Assembly: GCA_037139735.1 (NCBI GenBank) | Contig: JBAXFU010000002.1 | Coordinates: 1 to 64,000, forward strand | Origin: UBA2402 sp037139735 | GTDB taxonomy: Bacteria > Planctomycetota > Phycisphaerae > Phycisphaerales > UBA1924 | Direction of reading: 5' to 3' | DNA length: 64,000 nt | Part shown: in pieces, positions 51,670 to 60,615 of the stretch | Layout: each line of letters opens with the position of its first letter | How positions within the stretch are numbered: the stretch's first letter is position 1 | Translations under genes and position numbers: made by a program | Notes under the pieces: generated by a model | Seen by the model: only the letters and a program-made list of their open reading frames with translations | Database searches by the model: none | Told to the model about the DNA's origin: nothing

Positions 51670-52744
51670 CACCCGTTCGCATTCCTGGTCCACGGCCGGC
51701 GCGTGCCTGCTCACCGCCCTCTCGGTGATCGGCACCACCTTGGCCCTCACGTCGATTGGCATCATCGGCGGCTGCGAGGAGAAGAAGGCGCCCCCGCCCC
51801 CTCCTCCGCCCCCACCGCCCCCGCCGCCGACCCCGGATCCGATCGACATCAAGCCCGTCATGCAGTCGGCACGGCCCGATGCCCGCGTCCACTTCGGTCA
51901 GGCGTACGCCCCCACCGACGAATCCTTGGCCCGCGCGGTCATCGGTCTTGCCGATGCCATCGTCAAGGGCGATGCCGCCAAGCTCGGCGGCATGCTCACC
52001 CCTGAAGCCAAGGCCGACCTCGATGTCCTCACCGCCGGTGAGGAGTGGGACGTCAGCACGCGAAAGATCGAAGCCGTTCGGGTCGTGTCGCTCAACGATC
52101 TCACCTCGGGAGGCCCCGGCGGCGGTCCGGGCGGTTCGGGCGCATCGACTGGAGCGAGCATTCAACTGGCCATCCAGGACCCCGACGGCGCGTACCTGCT
52201 CGGGTGGGAAGCCGTGAAGGTCGGCGATCGTTGGGCCTTCAAGGGCATCGAAGCCCCCGCCGACGAGAAGCGTCGTGCGGCTGACTTCGACGCTTCGGCC
52301 GGTGGCGAAACCGCTGCCGCCTCGGGCGGGTCGACGCCCGCCCCCGCCCCGGCCGCCGCAGCCTCGCTCGGCAAGGACGGCGAGATCGCCTTCTTCGTCT
52401 TCTGGGAGTCGCAGCGGCGCATGGTCGAGTCGGGTGGCAAGGCCATCGATGACGCCGCCGCCACGGCGATGCTTTCGCAGTTCGGCGTTACGCCCGGCAC
52501 TCTGGGCGACATCGCCGCCGCGGGCAAGACGGCGCTTCGATCGGGAGGCAAGCTGCAGGATCAGTTCGTTCCGATGATCTACATGGCCCTCAAGTCCAAC
52601 GCGGGATCCGTCTCCGACGACGAAGTGCTTCAGTTCATCTCAAACGTCTCGGGCGTGCCCCTCAAGATCATCCGCGAGAAGGCCGTCGGCGGGCTCCCCG
52701 CTGGCATCCCGGCTGGCGGTCGCCGTCCCCCCGGAGCGGGCTGA
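51656..52744 (+). CDS. Lipoprotein with poly-proline spacer, unknown function
   Basis: The 362-residue protein has a signal with lipobox IIGGC (about Cys40), followed by EEKKAP and thirteen consecutive prolines, then a globular region (about 80-190) and a C-terminal domain (about 235-345) that contains AFFVFWESQRRMVESGGKAIDD. Overlaps the fabD end by 14 bases and precedes fabG by 26 bp, so it is embedded in the fatty-acid transcript. Role unknown. Confidence 0.7.
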   Translation: MTPPNTRSHSWSTAGACLLTALSVIGTTLALTSIGIIGGCEEKKAPPPPPPPPPPPPPTPDPIDIKPVMQSARPDARVHFGQAYAPTDESLARAVIGLADAIVKGDAAKLGGMLTPEAKADLDVLTAGEEWDVSTRKIEAVRVVSLNDLTSGGPGGGPGGSGASTGASIQLAIQDPDGAYLLGWEAVKVGDRWAFKGIEAPADEKRRAADFDASAGGETAAASGGSTPAPAPAAAASLGKDGEIAFFVFWESQRRMVESGGKAIDDAAATAMLSQFGVTPGTLGDIAAAGKTALRSGGKLQDQFVPMIYMALKSNAGSVSDDEVLQFISNVSGVPLKIIREKAVGGLPAGIPAGGRRPPGAG

Positions 52745-52770
52745 CCGCTCACGTTGATCTGGAACTCACC

Positions 52771-53517
52771 ATGACCACCTCTCCCAAACGCGTCGCGGTC
52801 GTCACCGGCGCCTCCCGCGGCATCGGCAAGTCGATCGCCATGCGTCTCGCCCGCGACGGCCGCCATGTCGTCCTGATCAGCCGCAGCGAAGGACCCCTCA
52901 ACGAGGTCAAGGCCGCCATCGAAGCCGCGGGCGGCTCCGCCAGCGTCGTCGCCGTCGATATCTCCGATGCCGCGGCGTTCGCCGCCGCCATCGGCGGCAT
53001 CTCCGACACGCACGGCCGCCTCGACATCCTGGTCAACAATGCCGGCATCACCAAGGACAACCTCGCCCTGAGGATGTCGGACGACGAGTGGAACCAGGTG
53101 ATCTCGACCAACCTCACCTCGGCCTTCGTGGCGATTCGCGCCGCGGCCCGGGCGATGATGAAGAATCGCTTCGGGCGGATCGTCAACATCAGCTCGACGT
53201 CGGGCGTGGTCGGCAACGCGGGGCAGGCCAACTACGCCGCGGCCAAGGCCGGACTGATGGGCCTGACCAAGACCATCGCCCGCGAACTGGGCGGCAAGGG
53301 CGTCACGGCCAACGTGATCGCCCCGGGCTTCATCAAGACCGACATGACCCACAACCTCCCGCAGGAGGTCAAGGACCATGTCACGGGACTCATGGCGGTC
53401 AAGCGCCTGGGCACGGGCGACGATATCGCCGCGGCCGTGGCGTACGTCACCAGCGACGAGGCCGGCTTCCTGACCGGTCAGACGATCTGCGTCGACGGTG
53501 GCATGACGATGTGCTGA
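52771..53517 (+). CDS. fabG: 3-oxoacyl-[acyl-carrier-protein] reductase
   Basis: FabG reduces beta-ketoacyl-ACP with NADPH. The 248-residue SDR has GASRGIG (13-19), NNAG (89-92), catalytic Asn114, Ser142, Tyr155 and Lys159 (NYAAAKAGLMGLTKTIARELGG) and the final TGQTICVDGGMTM. All FabG-diagnostic residues are present. It follows the lipoprotein gene and precedes the ATP-grasp gene by 18 bp. Confidence 0.95.
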   Translation: MTTSPKRVAVVTGASRGIGKSIAMRLARDGRHVVLISRSEGPLNEVKAAIEAAGGSASVVAVDISDAAAFAAAIGGISDTHGRLDILVNNAGITKDNLALRMSDDEWNQVISTNLTSAFVAIRAAARAMMKNRFGRIVNISSTSGVVGNAGQANYAAAKAGLMGLTKTIARELGGKGVTANVIAPGFIKTDMTHNLPQEVKDHVTGLMAVKRLGTGDDIAAAVAYVTSDEAGFLTGQTICVDGGMTMC

Positions 53518-53535
53518 CACCACCGGGGGCCTGGC

Positions 53536-54501
53536 ATGTCCGTGGCCAATGAAGATCGCTCGTTCCTGCACGTCATGCGACGCGTGGCGGCCGAGCACGG
53601 CGTGACCACCGAGGTGCTCGGCAAGGGCTGGATCATCCGCTTTACCAAGGGCGAGACGGTCCGTCACGCCTACGGCTACTCGCTCGACCTCAACGCCGCG
53701 GCGACCCATCAACTGGCGTGCGACAAGGCCGCCACGAGCGAAGTGCTGGCGTCAGCGGGGGTTCGGCACGTCCCACACCTGCTTTTCCTGCACCCCTCGA
53801 TGGCGAGATACGCCCCGCACGCGGGCAACTGGGCCCGCATGCTCAAGGCGTGCGACGAGTTCGGCTGGGAGGCGGTGATCAAGGAGAACGCGGGTACCGG
53901 CGGGCGTGGCGTCATGCGGGTGCGGTCGATGCTCGATCTCGAGCAGGCGACCTACGCCCTGTTTTCCCAAACCACGTCGCTCGCGCTCGCGCCGTACGTC
54001 GAAGCCGAGGTCGAACTCCGCTTCGTCATGCTCGAGGGCCGCTGCGAGATGGCCTTCGCCAAGGAGCGTCCCTTCGTGATCGGCGATGGACGTCGCACGG
54101 CCTTGGAACTGCTCGCGGCCCGTGCGGGCGAGCAGGGCCTGGGCCGTGACCTGCGTCGCATGATCGAGGAGTATGAACCCGACGGAGCGAGGCAGTTGGC
54201 CTCGGTGCCTCCCGACGGAGCGAAGTTCCTGCTCAACTGGCGTCACAATCTCGGCCAAGGGGCCGTGGCGACGCAGATCGATCCATCGGCCCATGCCGAG
54301 GCGCGCATGGTCGCCCAAGCCGCGGCGGGCGCCATCAACCTTCGATTCGGCAGCGTCGACGTGCTGCTCTCCCGCGAGGGCCCCACGGTGCTGGAGGTGA
54401 ACGCCGGCGTCATGATGGAGTACATCGCCCGCGTGCTCCCGGGCGGAGACGCACTCGCCGAGCGGATCTACCGCCGCGCGTTCGAGCTGATGTTCGCCTG
54501 A
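53536..54501 (+). CDS. ATP-grasp ligase-like protein, substrate unknown
   Basis: The 321-residue protein has an ATP-grasp fold related to cyanophycin synthetase/RimK/MurD-like ligases: the N-terminal substrate region (VLGKGWIIRFTKG), CDKAATSEVLASAG, WEAVIKENAGTGGRGVMRV (nucleotide loop), VEAEVELRFVMLEGRCEMAFAKERPFVIGDG, NLRFGSVDVLLSREGPTVLEVNAGVMMEY. It likely ligates a carboxylate to an amine. Gene order after fabG is unusual. Confidence 0.75.
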   Translation: MSVANEDRSFLHVMRRVAAEHGVTTEVLGKGWIIRFTKGETVRHAYGYSLDLNAAATHQLACDKAATSEVLASAGVRHVPHLLFLHPSMARYAPHAGNWARMLKACDEFGWEAVIKENAGTGGRGVMRVRSMLDLEQATYALFSQTTSLALAPYVEAEVELRFVMLEGRCEMAFAKERPFVIGDGRRTALELLAARAGEQGLGRDLRRMIEEYEPDGARQLASVPPDGAKFLLNWRHNLGQGAVATQIDPSAHAEARMVAQAAAGAINLRFGSVDVLLSREGPTVLEVNAGVMMEYIARVLPGGDALAERIYRRAFELMFA

Positions 54502-54518
54502 GGCAGGCCGTCGACGCG

Positions 54519-56669
54519 TCAGATCACCCGATCGTCCTTGGAGATGCCCAGGGCCGGCCTGATGTCGAGTTGCACCAGAGGTTCGGCGTGCATCCGCTTG
54601 GCGGTGTCCGGATCCACGTAGTCGGAGTGGCACGAGAGCTTGCCGTCATCAAGGGCCTTCACGGTCGCCTTCGTCTTCGAGGCGAGCTTGTGGATCTCCT
54701 CGGGCGAGAGCACGCCCCGCTTGGCGAGGATCTCCTGCTGCTCGGGCGTCAACGCCGCGGAACGGACCGGGGCCCCGGCCTTGCCGCCCGCGCCCACGCG
54801 TTCGAAGCCCTCGGCCTTGCCGCTGGCGAACTCCTGGATCTCCTTGCTGATCCGCACGCTGCACCAATCGTGCCCGCACATGGCACAGAAGTCCGTGTCG
54901 ACGTCGAGGTCCTCGTCGTGATAGGCACGAGCCGTGTCGGGGTCGAAGGAGAGGTCGAAGTGCCGCTCCCAGTTCAGCGCGGCCCGGGCCTTGGTCAACT
55001 CGTCGTCGCGGTCTCGCGAGCCCGGAATGCCCAACGCCACGTCCGCGGCGTGCGCCGCGATCTTGTACGCGATGCAGCCCTGCTTCACGTCGTCCTTCTT
55101 GGGCAGCCCCACGTGTTCCTTGGGCGTCACGTAGCACAGCATCGCCGCCCCGTGATACGCCATCGCCGTGGCGCCGATGCAACTGGTGATGTGGTCGTAC
55201 CCGGGGAACATGTCCGTCACCAGCGGTCCGAGCACGTAGAAAGGGGCGCCGTGGCACAGCGTCCGCTGCAACTTGCCGTTGTACTCGATCTGGTCGAAGG
55301 GCACGTGGCCCGGACCCTCGATCATCACCTGCACGCCCATCCGCCACGCCCGCTCGGTCAACTCCCCGAGGGTCTCGAGTTCCGACAACTGCGCCGCGTC
55401 CGTCGCGTCCGCCATGCCTCCCGGACGCAGCCCGTCGCCGATGGAAAACGTCACGTCGTACCGACGCAGGATCGAACAGATGTCGTCCCATCGCGTGTAC
55501 ATCGGGTTCTCGGCGTCGTGCACCAGCATCCACTTCGCCAAGAGGCTGCCGCCCCGGCTCACGATGCCGATCAGCCGATTCTTCACGTGCTTGAGGTGCG
55601 CTTTGCGAACCCCGGCGTGAATCGTGAAGTAGTCGACCCCCTGACGAGCCTGGCGGTGGAGCCCCTCCTCGATCACGTCCCACGTGAGATCCTCGATCTT
55701 GCGGCCGATGATCATCGAGTAGATGGGCACCGTGCCGATGGGCACGCAGGCGTTCTGCAGAATCGCCGAGCGGCACTCGTCGAGGTCGCCGCCCGTCGAG
55801 AGGTCCATCACGGTGTCGGCGCCCCACTTCTCGGCCCACTTGAGCTTCTCGACTTCCTCGTGGGTCCCGCTGCTGACCGGCGACGCGCCCATGTTGGCGT
55901 TCACCTTCGTCTTGCTCGCCCGTCCGATGCACATCGGGTCCAGCTTGTATCCCAAGTGGTGGACGTTCGCCGGAATCACCATCCTCCCCGCCGCCACCTC
56001 GTCACGAACCTGCGCGGGCGTCAAGTGCGGCTCTCGCTGCGCCACCCGCTGCATCTGCGGCGTGATGATCCCCAGTCGGGCATGTTCCAGTTGCGTCAAG
56101 GGCCGAAAGCCCGACGGATAGACCACCCGCACGCGCCGCGCCCGACCCCGCGAGGGCTTGGCGGTGGTGAACTCGACATGCGACTGCGAATCGCCAAGGC
56201 ACGCGCCGCACCCGGCGGCGGCACGGCCGGCCCGCACGTGCGGCGACACGCCCGGATGGTCCGATTCCACGTGTCCCGTCCAGTCGGCCGTGACGCAGCC
56301 GGGCACGAAGACCTGAAGATCCGCCGGATCGATGAACGCGCTGCCCGAGGCGGCAGGCCCGCCGCCGACGCCGAAGGTCGCCGTCCACTTCGCTTCCTTG
56401 GGGTGCCCCGGCGCGGGGTCGAATCCGGGCCCGACGGGTGCCGGGTCCACCTCGCCAAGATCAACAACGCTCCAACCCGGCGGGAGAAAGTCCCACGCCG
56501 TCTTCTCGCTGGGCGTGGGCATGCCGGGCGTATCGGGACTGGAGTACGTCAACGGCCCGCCGACATCGGCCGCGTTCGCGAACGAACCGGGCGTCGTCAC
56601 CCCCGCGGTCGTGCCTGGGTTGGCGGCTCCGCGGAGCGGCGTCGGGAACGAGAGACGGGAGAGTGACAT
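54519..56669 (-). CDS. thiC: Phosphomethylpyrimidine synthase
   Basis: ThiC makes HMP-phosphate for thiamine in a radical-SAM reaction. The 716-residue enzyme has ThiC-type elements: MVIPANVHHLGYKLDPMCIGRASKTKVNANMGASP, MDLSTGGDLDECRSAIL, GTVPIY, SIGDGLRPGGMADATDAAQ, MIEGPGHVPFDQIEYN, DITS-type GYDHITSCIGA, and the C-terminal cluster motif CAMCGHDWCSVRI (CxxCxxxxC). ATG 56669 is preceded by GGAG. A TPP riboswitch lies in its leader. Confidence 0.96.
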   Translation of the reverse strand: MSLSRLSFPTPLRGAANPGTTAGVTTPGSFANAADVGGPLTYSSPDTPGMPTPSEKTAWDFLPPGWSVVDLGEVDPAPVGPGFDPAPGHPKEAKWTATFGVGGGPAASGSAFIDPADLQVFVPGCVTADWTGHVESDHPGVSPHVRAGRAAAGCGACLGDSQSHVEFTTAKPSRGRARRVRVVYPSGFRPLTQLEHARLGIITPQMQRVAQREPHLTPAQVRDEVAAGRMVIPANVHHLGYKLDPMCIGRASKTKVNANMGASPVSSGTHEEVEKLKWAEKWGADTVMDLSTGGDLDECRSAILQNACVPIGTVPIYSMIIGRKIEDLTWDVIEEGLHRQARQGVDYFTIHAGVRKAHLKHVKNRLIGIVSRGGSLLAKWMLVHDAENPMYTRWDDICSILRRYDVTFSIGDGLRPGGMADATDAAQLSELETLGELTERAWRMGVQVMIEGPGHVPFDQIEYNGKLQRTLCHGAPFYVLGPLVTDMFPGYDHITSCIGATAMAYHGAAMLCYVTPKEHVGLPKKDDVKQGCIAYKIAAHAADVALGIPGSRDRDDELTKARAALNWERHFDLSFDPDTARAYHDEDLDVDTDFCAMCGHDWCSVRISKEIQEFASGKAEGFERVGAGGKAGAPVRSAALTPEQQEILAKRGVLSPEEIHKLASKTKATVKALDDGKLSCHSDYVDPDTAKRMHAEPLVQLDIRPALGISKDDRVI

Positions 56670-56746
56670 GGGCGGACTCCGTGTGCAGGTGCAGTCGAAT
56701 CGACCCCTCGGTTCCAAGGGGAGACGGCGGCGGGTGGCACGAGCAC

Positions 56747-56763
56747 GTCGTCGAGCCGACGAC
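56747..56763 (-). promoter_or_regulatory. Hairpin in thiC leader (possible expression platform)
   Basis: GTCGTCG/CGACGAC form a perfect 7-bp stem with an AGC loop, between the TPP aptamer and thiC. With a second CCCCT/AGGGG stem at 56704-56721 it could mediate riboswitch output, for example by altering access to the ribosome site. No T-tract is present. Confidence 0.4.
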
Positions 56764-56794
56764 CTCCCGCACTGAAGCGGAGGGTTCGTGTCGC

Positions 56795-56880
56795 TTCCCT
56801 ACGCCGGTTCGAGCCGGATCAGGTTCAACGGGTGCTTCTCAGCGATCGGCCCCGAATGGCCGCCGCGCCCCGAGCGCTCG
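56795..56880 (-). promoter_or_regulatory. TPP riboswitch upstream of thiC
   Basis: On the minus strand, CTGAGAAGCACCCGTTGAACC and CTGATCCGG, then GGCGTAGGGAA, match the conserved thi-box core (CUGAGA...ACCCUUUGAACCUGAUC...CGUAGGGAA). The aptamer 5' stem lies near CTCGGGGCGC. It binds thiamine pyrophosphate and lowers thiC expression. The start codon is about 125 nt downstream. Confidence 0.95.
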
Positions 56881-56960
56881 GATGATGGTAGCCGCCGGCG
56901 GCGACGCCTGCGCCGCGGAAGGGCGCCCCGCGCCATCCGTCCGGACTGGCGACGACGCAA

Positions 56961-57034
<74 letters not shown>

Positions 57035-57113
57035 CAGACGAGTCCGAAGGGTAGGCGACACCCTCGGAAATGGATGGCCGCCCCCGACTGCACCGCCGGG
57101 GTTACAGTCGCCC

Positions 57114-57920
57114 ATGGCCAGGTCCACAGAGCCGTGCACCGTCTGGCGTTACGAGGCTTCGAGCGGCATGCACCCGCCCGCCGGCGACGTGATCGCCGCC
57201 GAGGAACCCCTCGAGATCAAGGTCGCAGGCCGCAGCGTGAGCGTGACCATGCGAACGCCCGGCCACGACGACGAACTCGCCATCGGCTTCCTCGCGGGTG
57301 AAGGGCTGATCCATCGACGAGACGACGTCGTTCACGTCCGTCCTTGCGATGTGGCCCTGGGGGCGTCGGTCGATGTGCTCGTCGCCCAGCACGTCTCGAT
57401 CGACTTCGCCTCGCTCACGAGACACGTCTTTGCTTCCTCCAGTTGCGGCGTGTGCGGCTCGGCCACGATCGAAGCCGTTCGTCGTCGCTGGCCCCGGCTC
57501 GAGGGTGGGCCGTCCGTCTCGGCCGAGGCGCTGCTCGACCTCCCCCGGCGTTTGCGAGCGGGACAAGCGGCCTTTGATCGCACCGGGGGCATTCATGCCG
57601 CGGGGCTCTTCGACCGGACGGGCACGTCGCTGGCCATCCGCGAGGATGTCGGGCGCCACAACGCCATCGACAAGCTCGTGGGCATGGCGCTCATGGATTC
57701 GTTGCTTCCCCTCCAAGACCACGTGTTGATGGTGAGCGGACGCATCTCCTTCGAGATCGTCCAAAAGGCGCTGGCGGCTGGCGTCAGGGTCGTCGCCGCC
57801 GTGTCCGCGCCCTCCTCGCTCGCCGTCGACCTTGCCACCGAAACGGGAATCACGCTGGTCGGCTTCCTTCGCGAAGGCCGATTCAATGTCTATTCGCACC
57901 CGCACCGCGTGACGACCTGA
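57114..57920 (+). CDS. fdhD: Formate dehydrogenase accessory sulfurtransferase FdhD
   Basis: FdhD passes sulfur from a desulfurase to the molybdenum cofactor of formate dehydrogenase, an essential activation step. The 268-residue protein has the persulfide-carrying CGVCGS motif, EDVGRHNAIDKLVG, and VSGRISFEIVQKAL. It converges with fdhA 16 bp away, which supports its role in this cluster. ATG 57114. Confidence 0.95.
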   Translation: MARSTEPCTVWRYEASSGMHPPAGDVIAAEEPLEIKVAGRSVSVTMRTPGHDDELAIGFLAGEGLIHRRDDVVHVRPCDVALGASVDVLVAQHVSIDFASLTRHVFASSSCGVCGSATIEAVRRRWPRLEGGPSVSAEALLDLPRRLRAGQAAFDRTGGIHAAGLFDRTGTSLAIREDVGRHNAIDKLVGMALMDSLLPLQDHVLMVSGRISFEIVQKALAAGVRVVAAVSAPSSLAVDLATETGITLVGFLREGRFNVYSHPHRVTT

Positions 57921-57936
57921 TCGGGTTGGTCATCGC

Positions 57937-60615
57937 TCATGCCCGCGACAGGCGAACGGCCACCACCTTGTAGTCGGGACACTTGCTGACCGGATCCACC
58001 CACGGTCCCACGACGCAGTTCGTTCGCGTCTCGGGATGATGAAAGCTCATGAACGAGACGCCCGGCTGCACCCGCTCCGACACTCGAACCGGCGCCTCGG
58101 TCGCTCCCCAGCGACTCGTCACCCGGACACGGTCGCCTTCCCCGACCTTCAAGGCGGCGGCATCGACGGGATGCATCTCCACCTCGTCCGCCGGAGCCAG
58201 TTCGATGCTCGGCGTCCGCCGAGTCATCGTGCCGACGTTGTAGTGATCGAGCACCCGCCCGGTGATCAGCACGGTCGGATACGTTCCGTCGATGGCGTCC
58301 TGCGGCGGCAGGTGATCGACGCAACTCAGCCGCGCCCTGCCGCGCACGAAGGCTTCGGCATGCACCGTCGACGTGCCCGGATGTCCCGCAGCGGGACAAG
58401 GCCACTGCACGCCGTCACCCTTCACGCGTTCTCGCGTCACCCCGCCGAAGAGCGCGGGGGCCACGAGCGCCACTTCATCGAGCACGGCCGCCGGATCGGG
58501 CGCGTGCCACGACGCGCCCATGGCCGACGCGACGTCGCGGATCACATGCCAGTCCGGCCTCGCTCCGAAGGGCGGCTCCACCGCCGCCTGCACATGCTGC
58601 ATGCGACGCTCGCCATTGGTGAAGGTGCCCTCCTGTTCGAGCACGCAGGCCGCCGGAAAGACGACGTGGGCCAACTCGGCCGTGCCCGTCATGAAGAGTT
58701 CCTGCACGATCAGCAAGTCGAGTTTCTTGAGCGCCGCCAGCACGTGCGCCGTGTTGGGGTCCGACTGCACGACGTCTTCGCCCTGGATCCACAATCCCTT
58801 GAGTCGCCCGTCGACGGCGGCGTCGTACATCTCGGGGATGGTCTTGCCGGGCCGGCGGGGGGGCGGCGTTCCCCACAATCGGCCGAGCCGATCGCGAGCA
58901 TCCTCGTCGTCGAGCTTGAGATACCCCGGCAAGGCGTAGGGTTGCGCGCCCATGTCGGCGTTCCCCTGCACGTTGTTCTGGCCTCGCAGCGGCAGCATGC
59001 CCGCGCCCGGCTTGCCGAGCGAACCGGTCAGCAATCCGAGGTTGCAGTAGGCCATCACGCCCGCCACGCCCTGCGACTGCTCGGAGAGCCCCAGCCCGCT
59101 GACGAACAACGCGGGCCCCGCTCCGATGAAACCCGCCGCTCGGCGAAGCGCGTCTTCCCCGACGCGCGTCGTCGCGCACAGGTCCGCCAGCGATTGCGAT
59201 CCCAGGAACGTCGCGAGCGATTCGAGCCCCTCGCACCTTCGATCGACGTAGTCGCGATCGATCAGGTTCTCCTCCAGCAGCACCTTCGTCAACGCGTTGA
59301 AGAGGGCCACGTTGCCGCCCGGCCACACGGGCAGGTGCACGTCGGCGTACTCGGCCAACTCGGTTCGCCGGGGATCGATGACGATCAGCCTCGCGCCGCG
59401 AAGCGCCGCCTGCTTGAGCCTCGCCCCGACCACCGGGTGAGCCTCGGTGGGGTTGGCCCCCGCGATCACGATCGTCCTGGCCCGCTCGATGTCGACATAC
59501 GAGGCGGTCGCCGCCCCCGTTCCCGTCACCAGCGACAACGCCACCGCCGTCGACGAGTGGCACACCCTCGCGCAGCAGTCCGTGTTGTTGGTGCCGATCA
59601 CGCTGCGGAAGAGCTTCTGCAACAAGTAGGCCGCCTCGTTGGTCGAGCGGGAACTCGTCATGGTGCCCAAGGCGTCGGGCCCGGATTCGTCGCGAACCTC
59701 TTGAAGCCGCCGTGCCGCAAAGCCGATGGCTTCGGCCCACGACGCGGCGCGAAAGCCGCCGTGCTCGCGGATCAGCGGCGTGGTGAGGCGATCCGGCGAG
59801 CGGTGATACGCGTGCGAATAGCGGCCCTTGACGCAGAGGTGACCGTTGTTGACCGCGGCCCCTTCGACGCCGTTGATGCGGAGGACCACGCCCCCGGAAC
59901 TCTCCACACGCACGCGGCAGCCCACGCCGCAATACCCGCAGACCGACTCGGTGACCTTCGACGGCGCGGCGGGCGAGGGGCCGCGGTCGCGATCGGAGAT
60001 GGCGCCCGTCGGGCATGCATCGACGCACGCGCCGCACGCCACGCACTCGCTCTCCGCGAATCGCTCGCCCGGACCGAAGATCAAGCGAGTGCGGCCCCCG
60101 CGCCCCTCGATTCCATAGACGAACTGACCCTGCACCTGCTCGCAGGTGTTGAGGCACAATCGACACGTGATGCACGCCCCGCGATCGAACCGCATGTACG
60201 GGTGCGAATCGTCGATCGCGTGAACGGGTCCGCCGCAGTCGCCCACGGGAGACTGCACCCCGTGCCTCGACAACAGCCGTTCGAACGGCGTGCCCGAGGC
60301 GTTCGCCCGAAACGGGCCGGGCGAAGCCGCGACGGTCAGCGTCAGCAGGTCGTGCCGCAGCGCCTCGAGCCGAGGCGTCGTCGTGCGAATCTCGAGTCCG
60401 GCGACCAGCGGGGTGTGGCACGCGGCCTGCATCCGCTGTCCCGAGATCTCCACCATGCACAGGCGACACCCGCCTTCGGGCGACACGTGGGGCGAATGGC
60501 ACAAGGTGGGAATGTCGATGCCCGCTCGTCGACCCGCCGCCAGGATCGTCTCGCCGCGGCGAACGTCCACCTCGAGTCCGTCGATCATCGCGATGGTGCG
60601 GACGGTCGCGCTCAT
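57937..60615 (-). CDS. fdhA: NAD-linked formate dehydrogenase, alpha (catalytic) subunit
   Basis: The subunit oxidises formate to CO2 at a bis-MGD molybdenum or tungsten centre. The 892-residue protein has an N-terminal [2Fe-2S] domain (CHSPHVSPEGGCRLC), two ferredoxin clusters (CITCRLCLNTC and CVACGACVDACP), a 4Fe4S site (CGYCGVGC), and the MGD-binding domain. The metal ligand is cysteine (Cys352, in RVCHSST), not selenocysteine. The C-terminal MopB domain is intact. ATG 60615 overlaps the stop of the beta subunit gene by four bases, so it is coupled. Confidence 0.95.
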   Translation of the reverse strand: MSATVRTIAMIDGLEVDVRRGETILAAGRRAGIDIPTLCHSPHVSPEGGCRLCMVEISGQRMQAACHTPLVAGLEIRTTTPRLEALRHDLLTLTVAASPGPFRANASGTPFERLLSRHGVQSPVGDCGGPVHAIDDSHPYMRFDRGACITCRLCLNTCEQVQGQFVYGIEGRGGRTRLIFGPGERFAESECVACGACVDACPTGAISDRDRGPSPAAPSKVTESVCGYCGVGCRVRVESSGGVVLRINGVEGAAVNNGHLCVKGRYSHAYHRSPDRLTTPLIREHGGFRAASWAEAIGFAARRLQEVRDESGPDALGTMTSSRSTNEAAYLLQKLFRSVIGTNNTDCCARVCHSSTAVALSLVTGTGAATASYVDIERARTIVIAGANPTEAHPVVGARLKQAALRGARLIVIDPRRTELAEYADVHLPVWPGGNVALFNALTKVLLEENLIDRDYVDRRCEGLESLATFLGSQSLADLCATTRVGEDALRRAAGFIGAGPALFVSGLGLSEQSQGVAGVMAYCNLGLLTGSLGKPGAGMLPLRGQNNVQGNADMGAQPYALPGYLKLDDEDARDRLGRLWGTPPPRRPGKTIPEMYDAAVDGRLKGLWIQGEDVVQSDPNTAHVLAALKKLDLLIVQELFMTGTAELAHVVFPAACVLEQEGTFTNGERRMQHVQAAVEPPFGARPDWHVIRDVASAMGASWHAPDPAAVLDEVALVAPALFGGVTRERVKGDGVQWPCPAAGHPGTSTVHAEAFVRGRARLSCVDHLPPQDAIDGTYPTVLITGRVLDHYNVGTMTRRTPSIELAPADEVEMHPVDAAALKVGEGDRVRVTSRWGATEAPVRVSERVQPGVSFMSFHHPETRTNCVVGPWVDPVSKCPDYKVVAVRLSRA

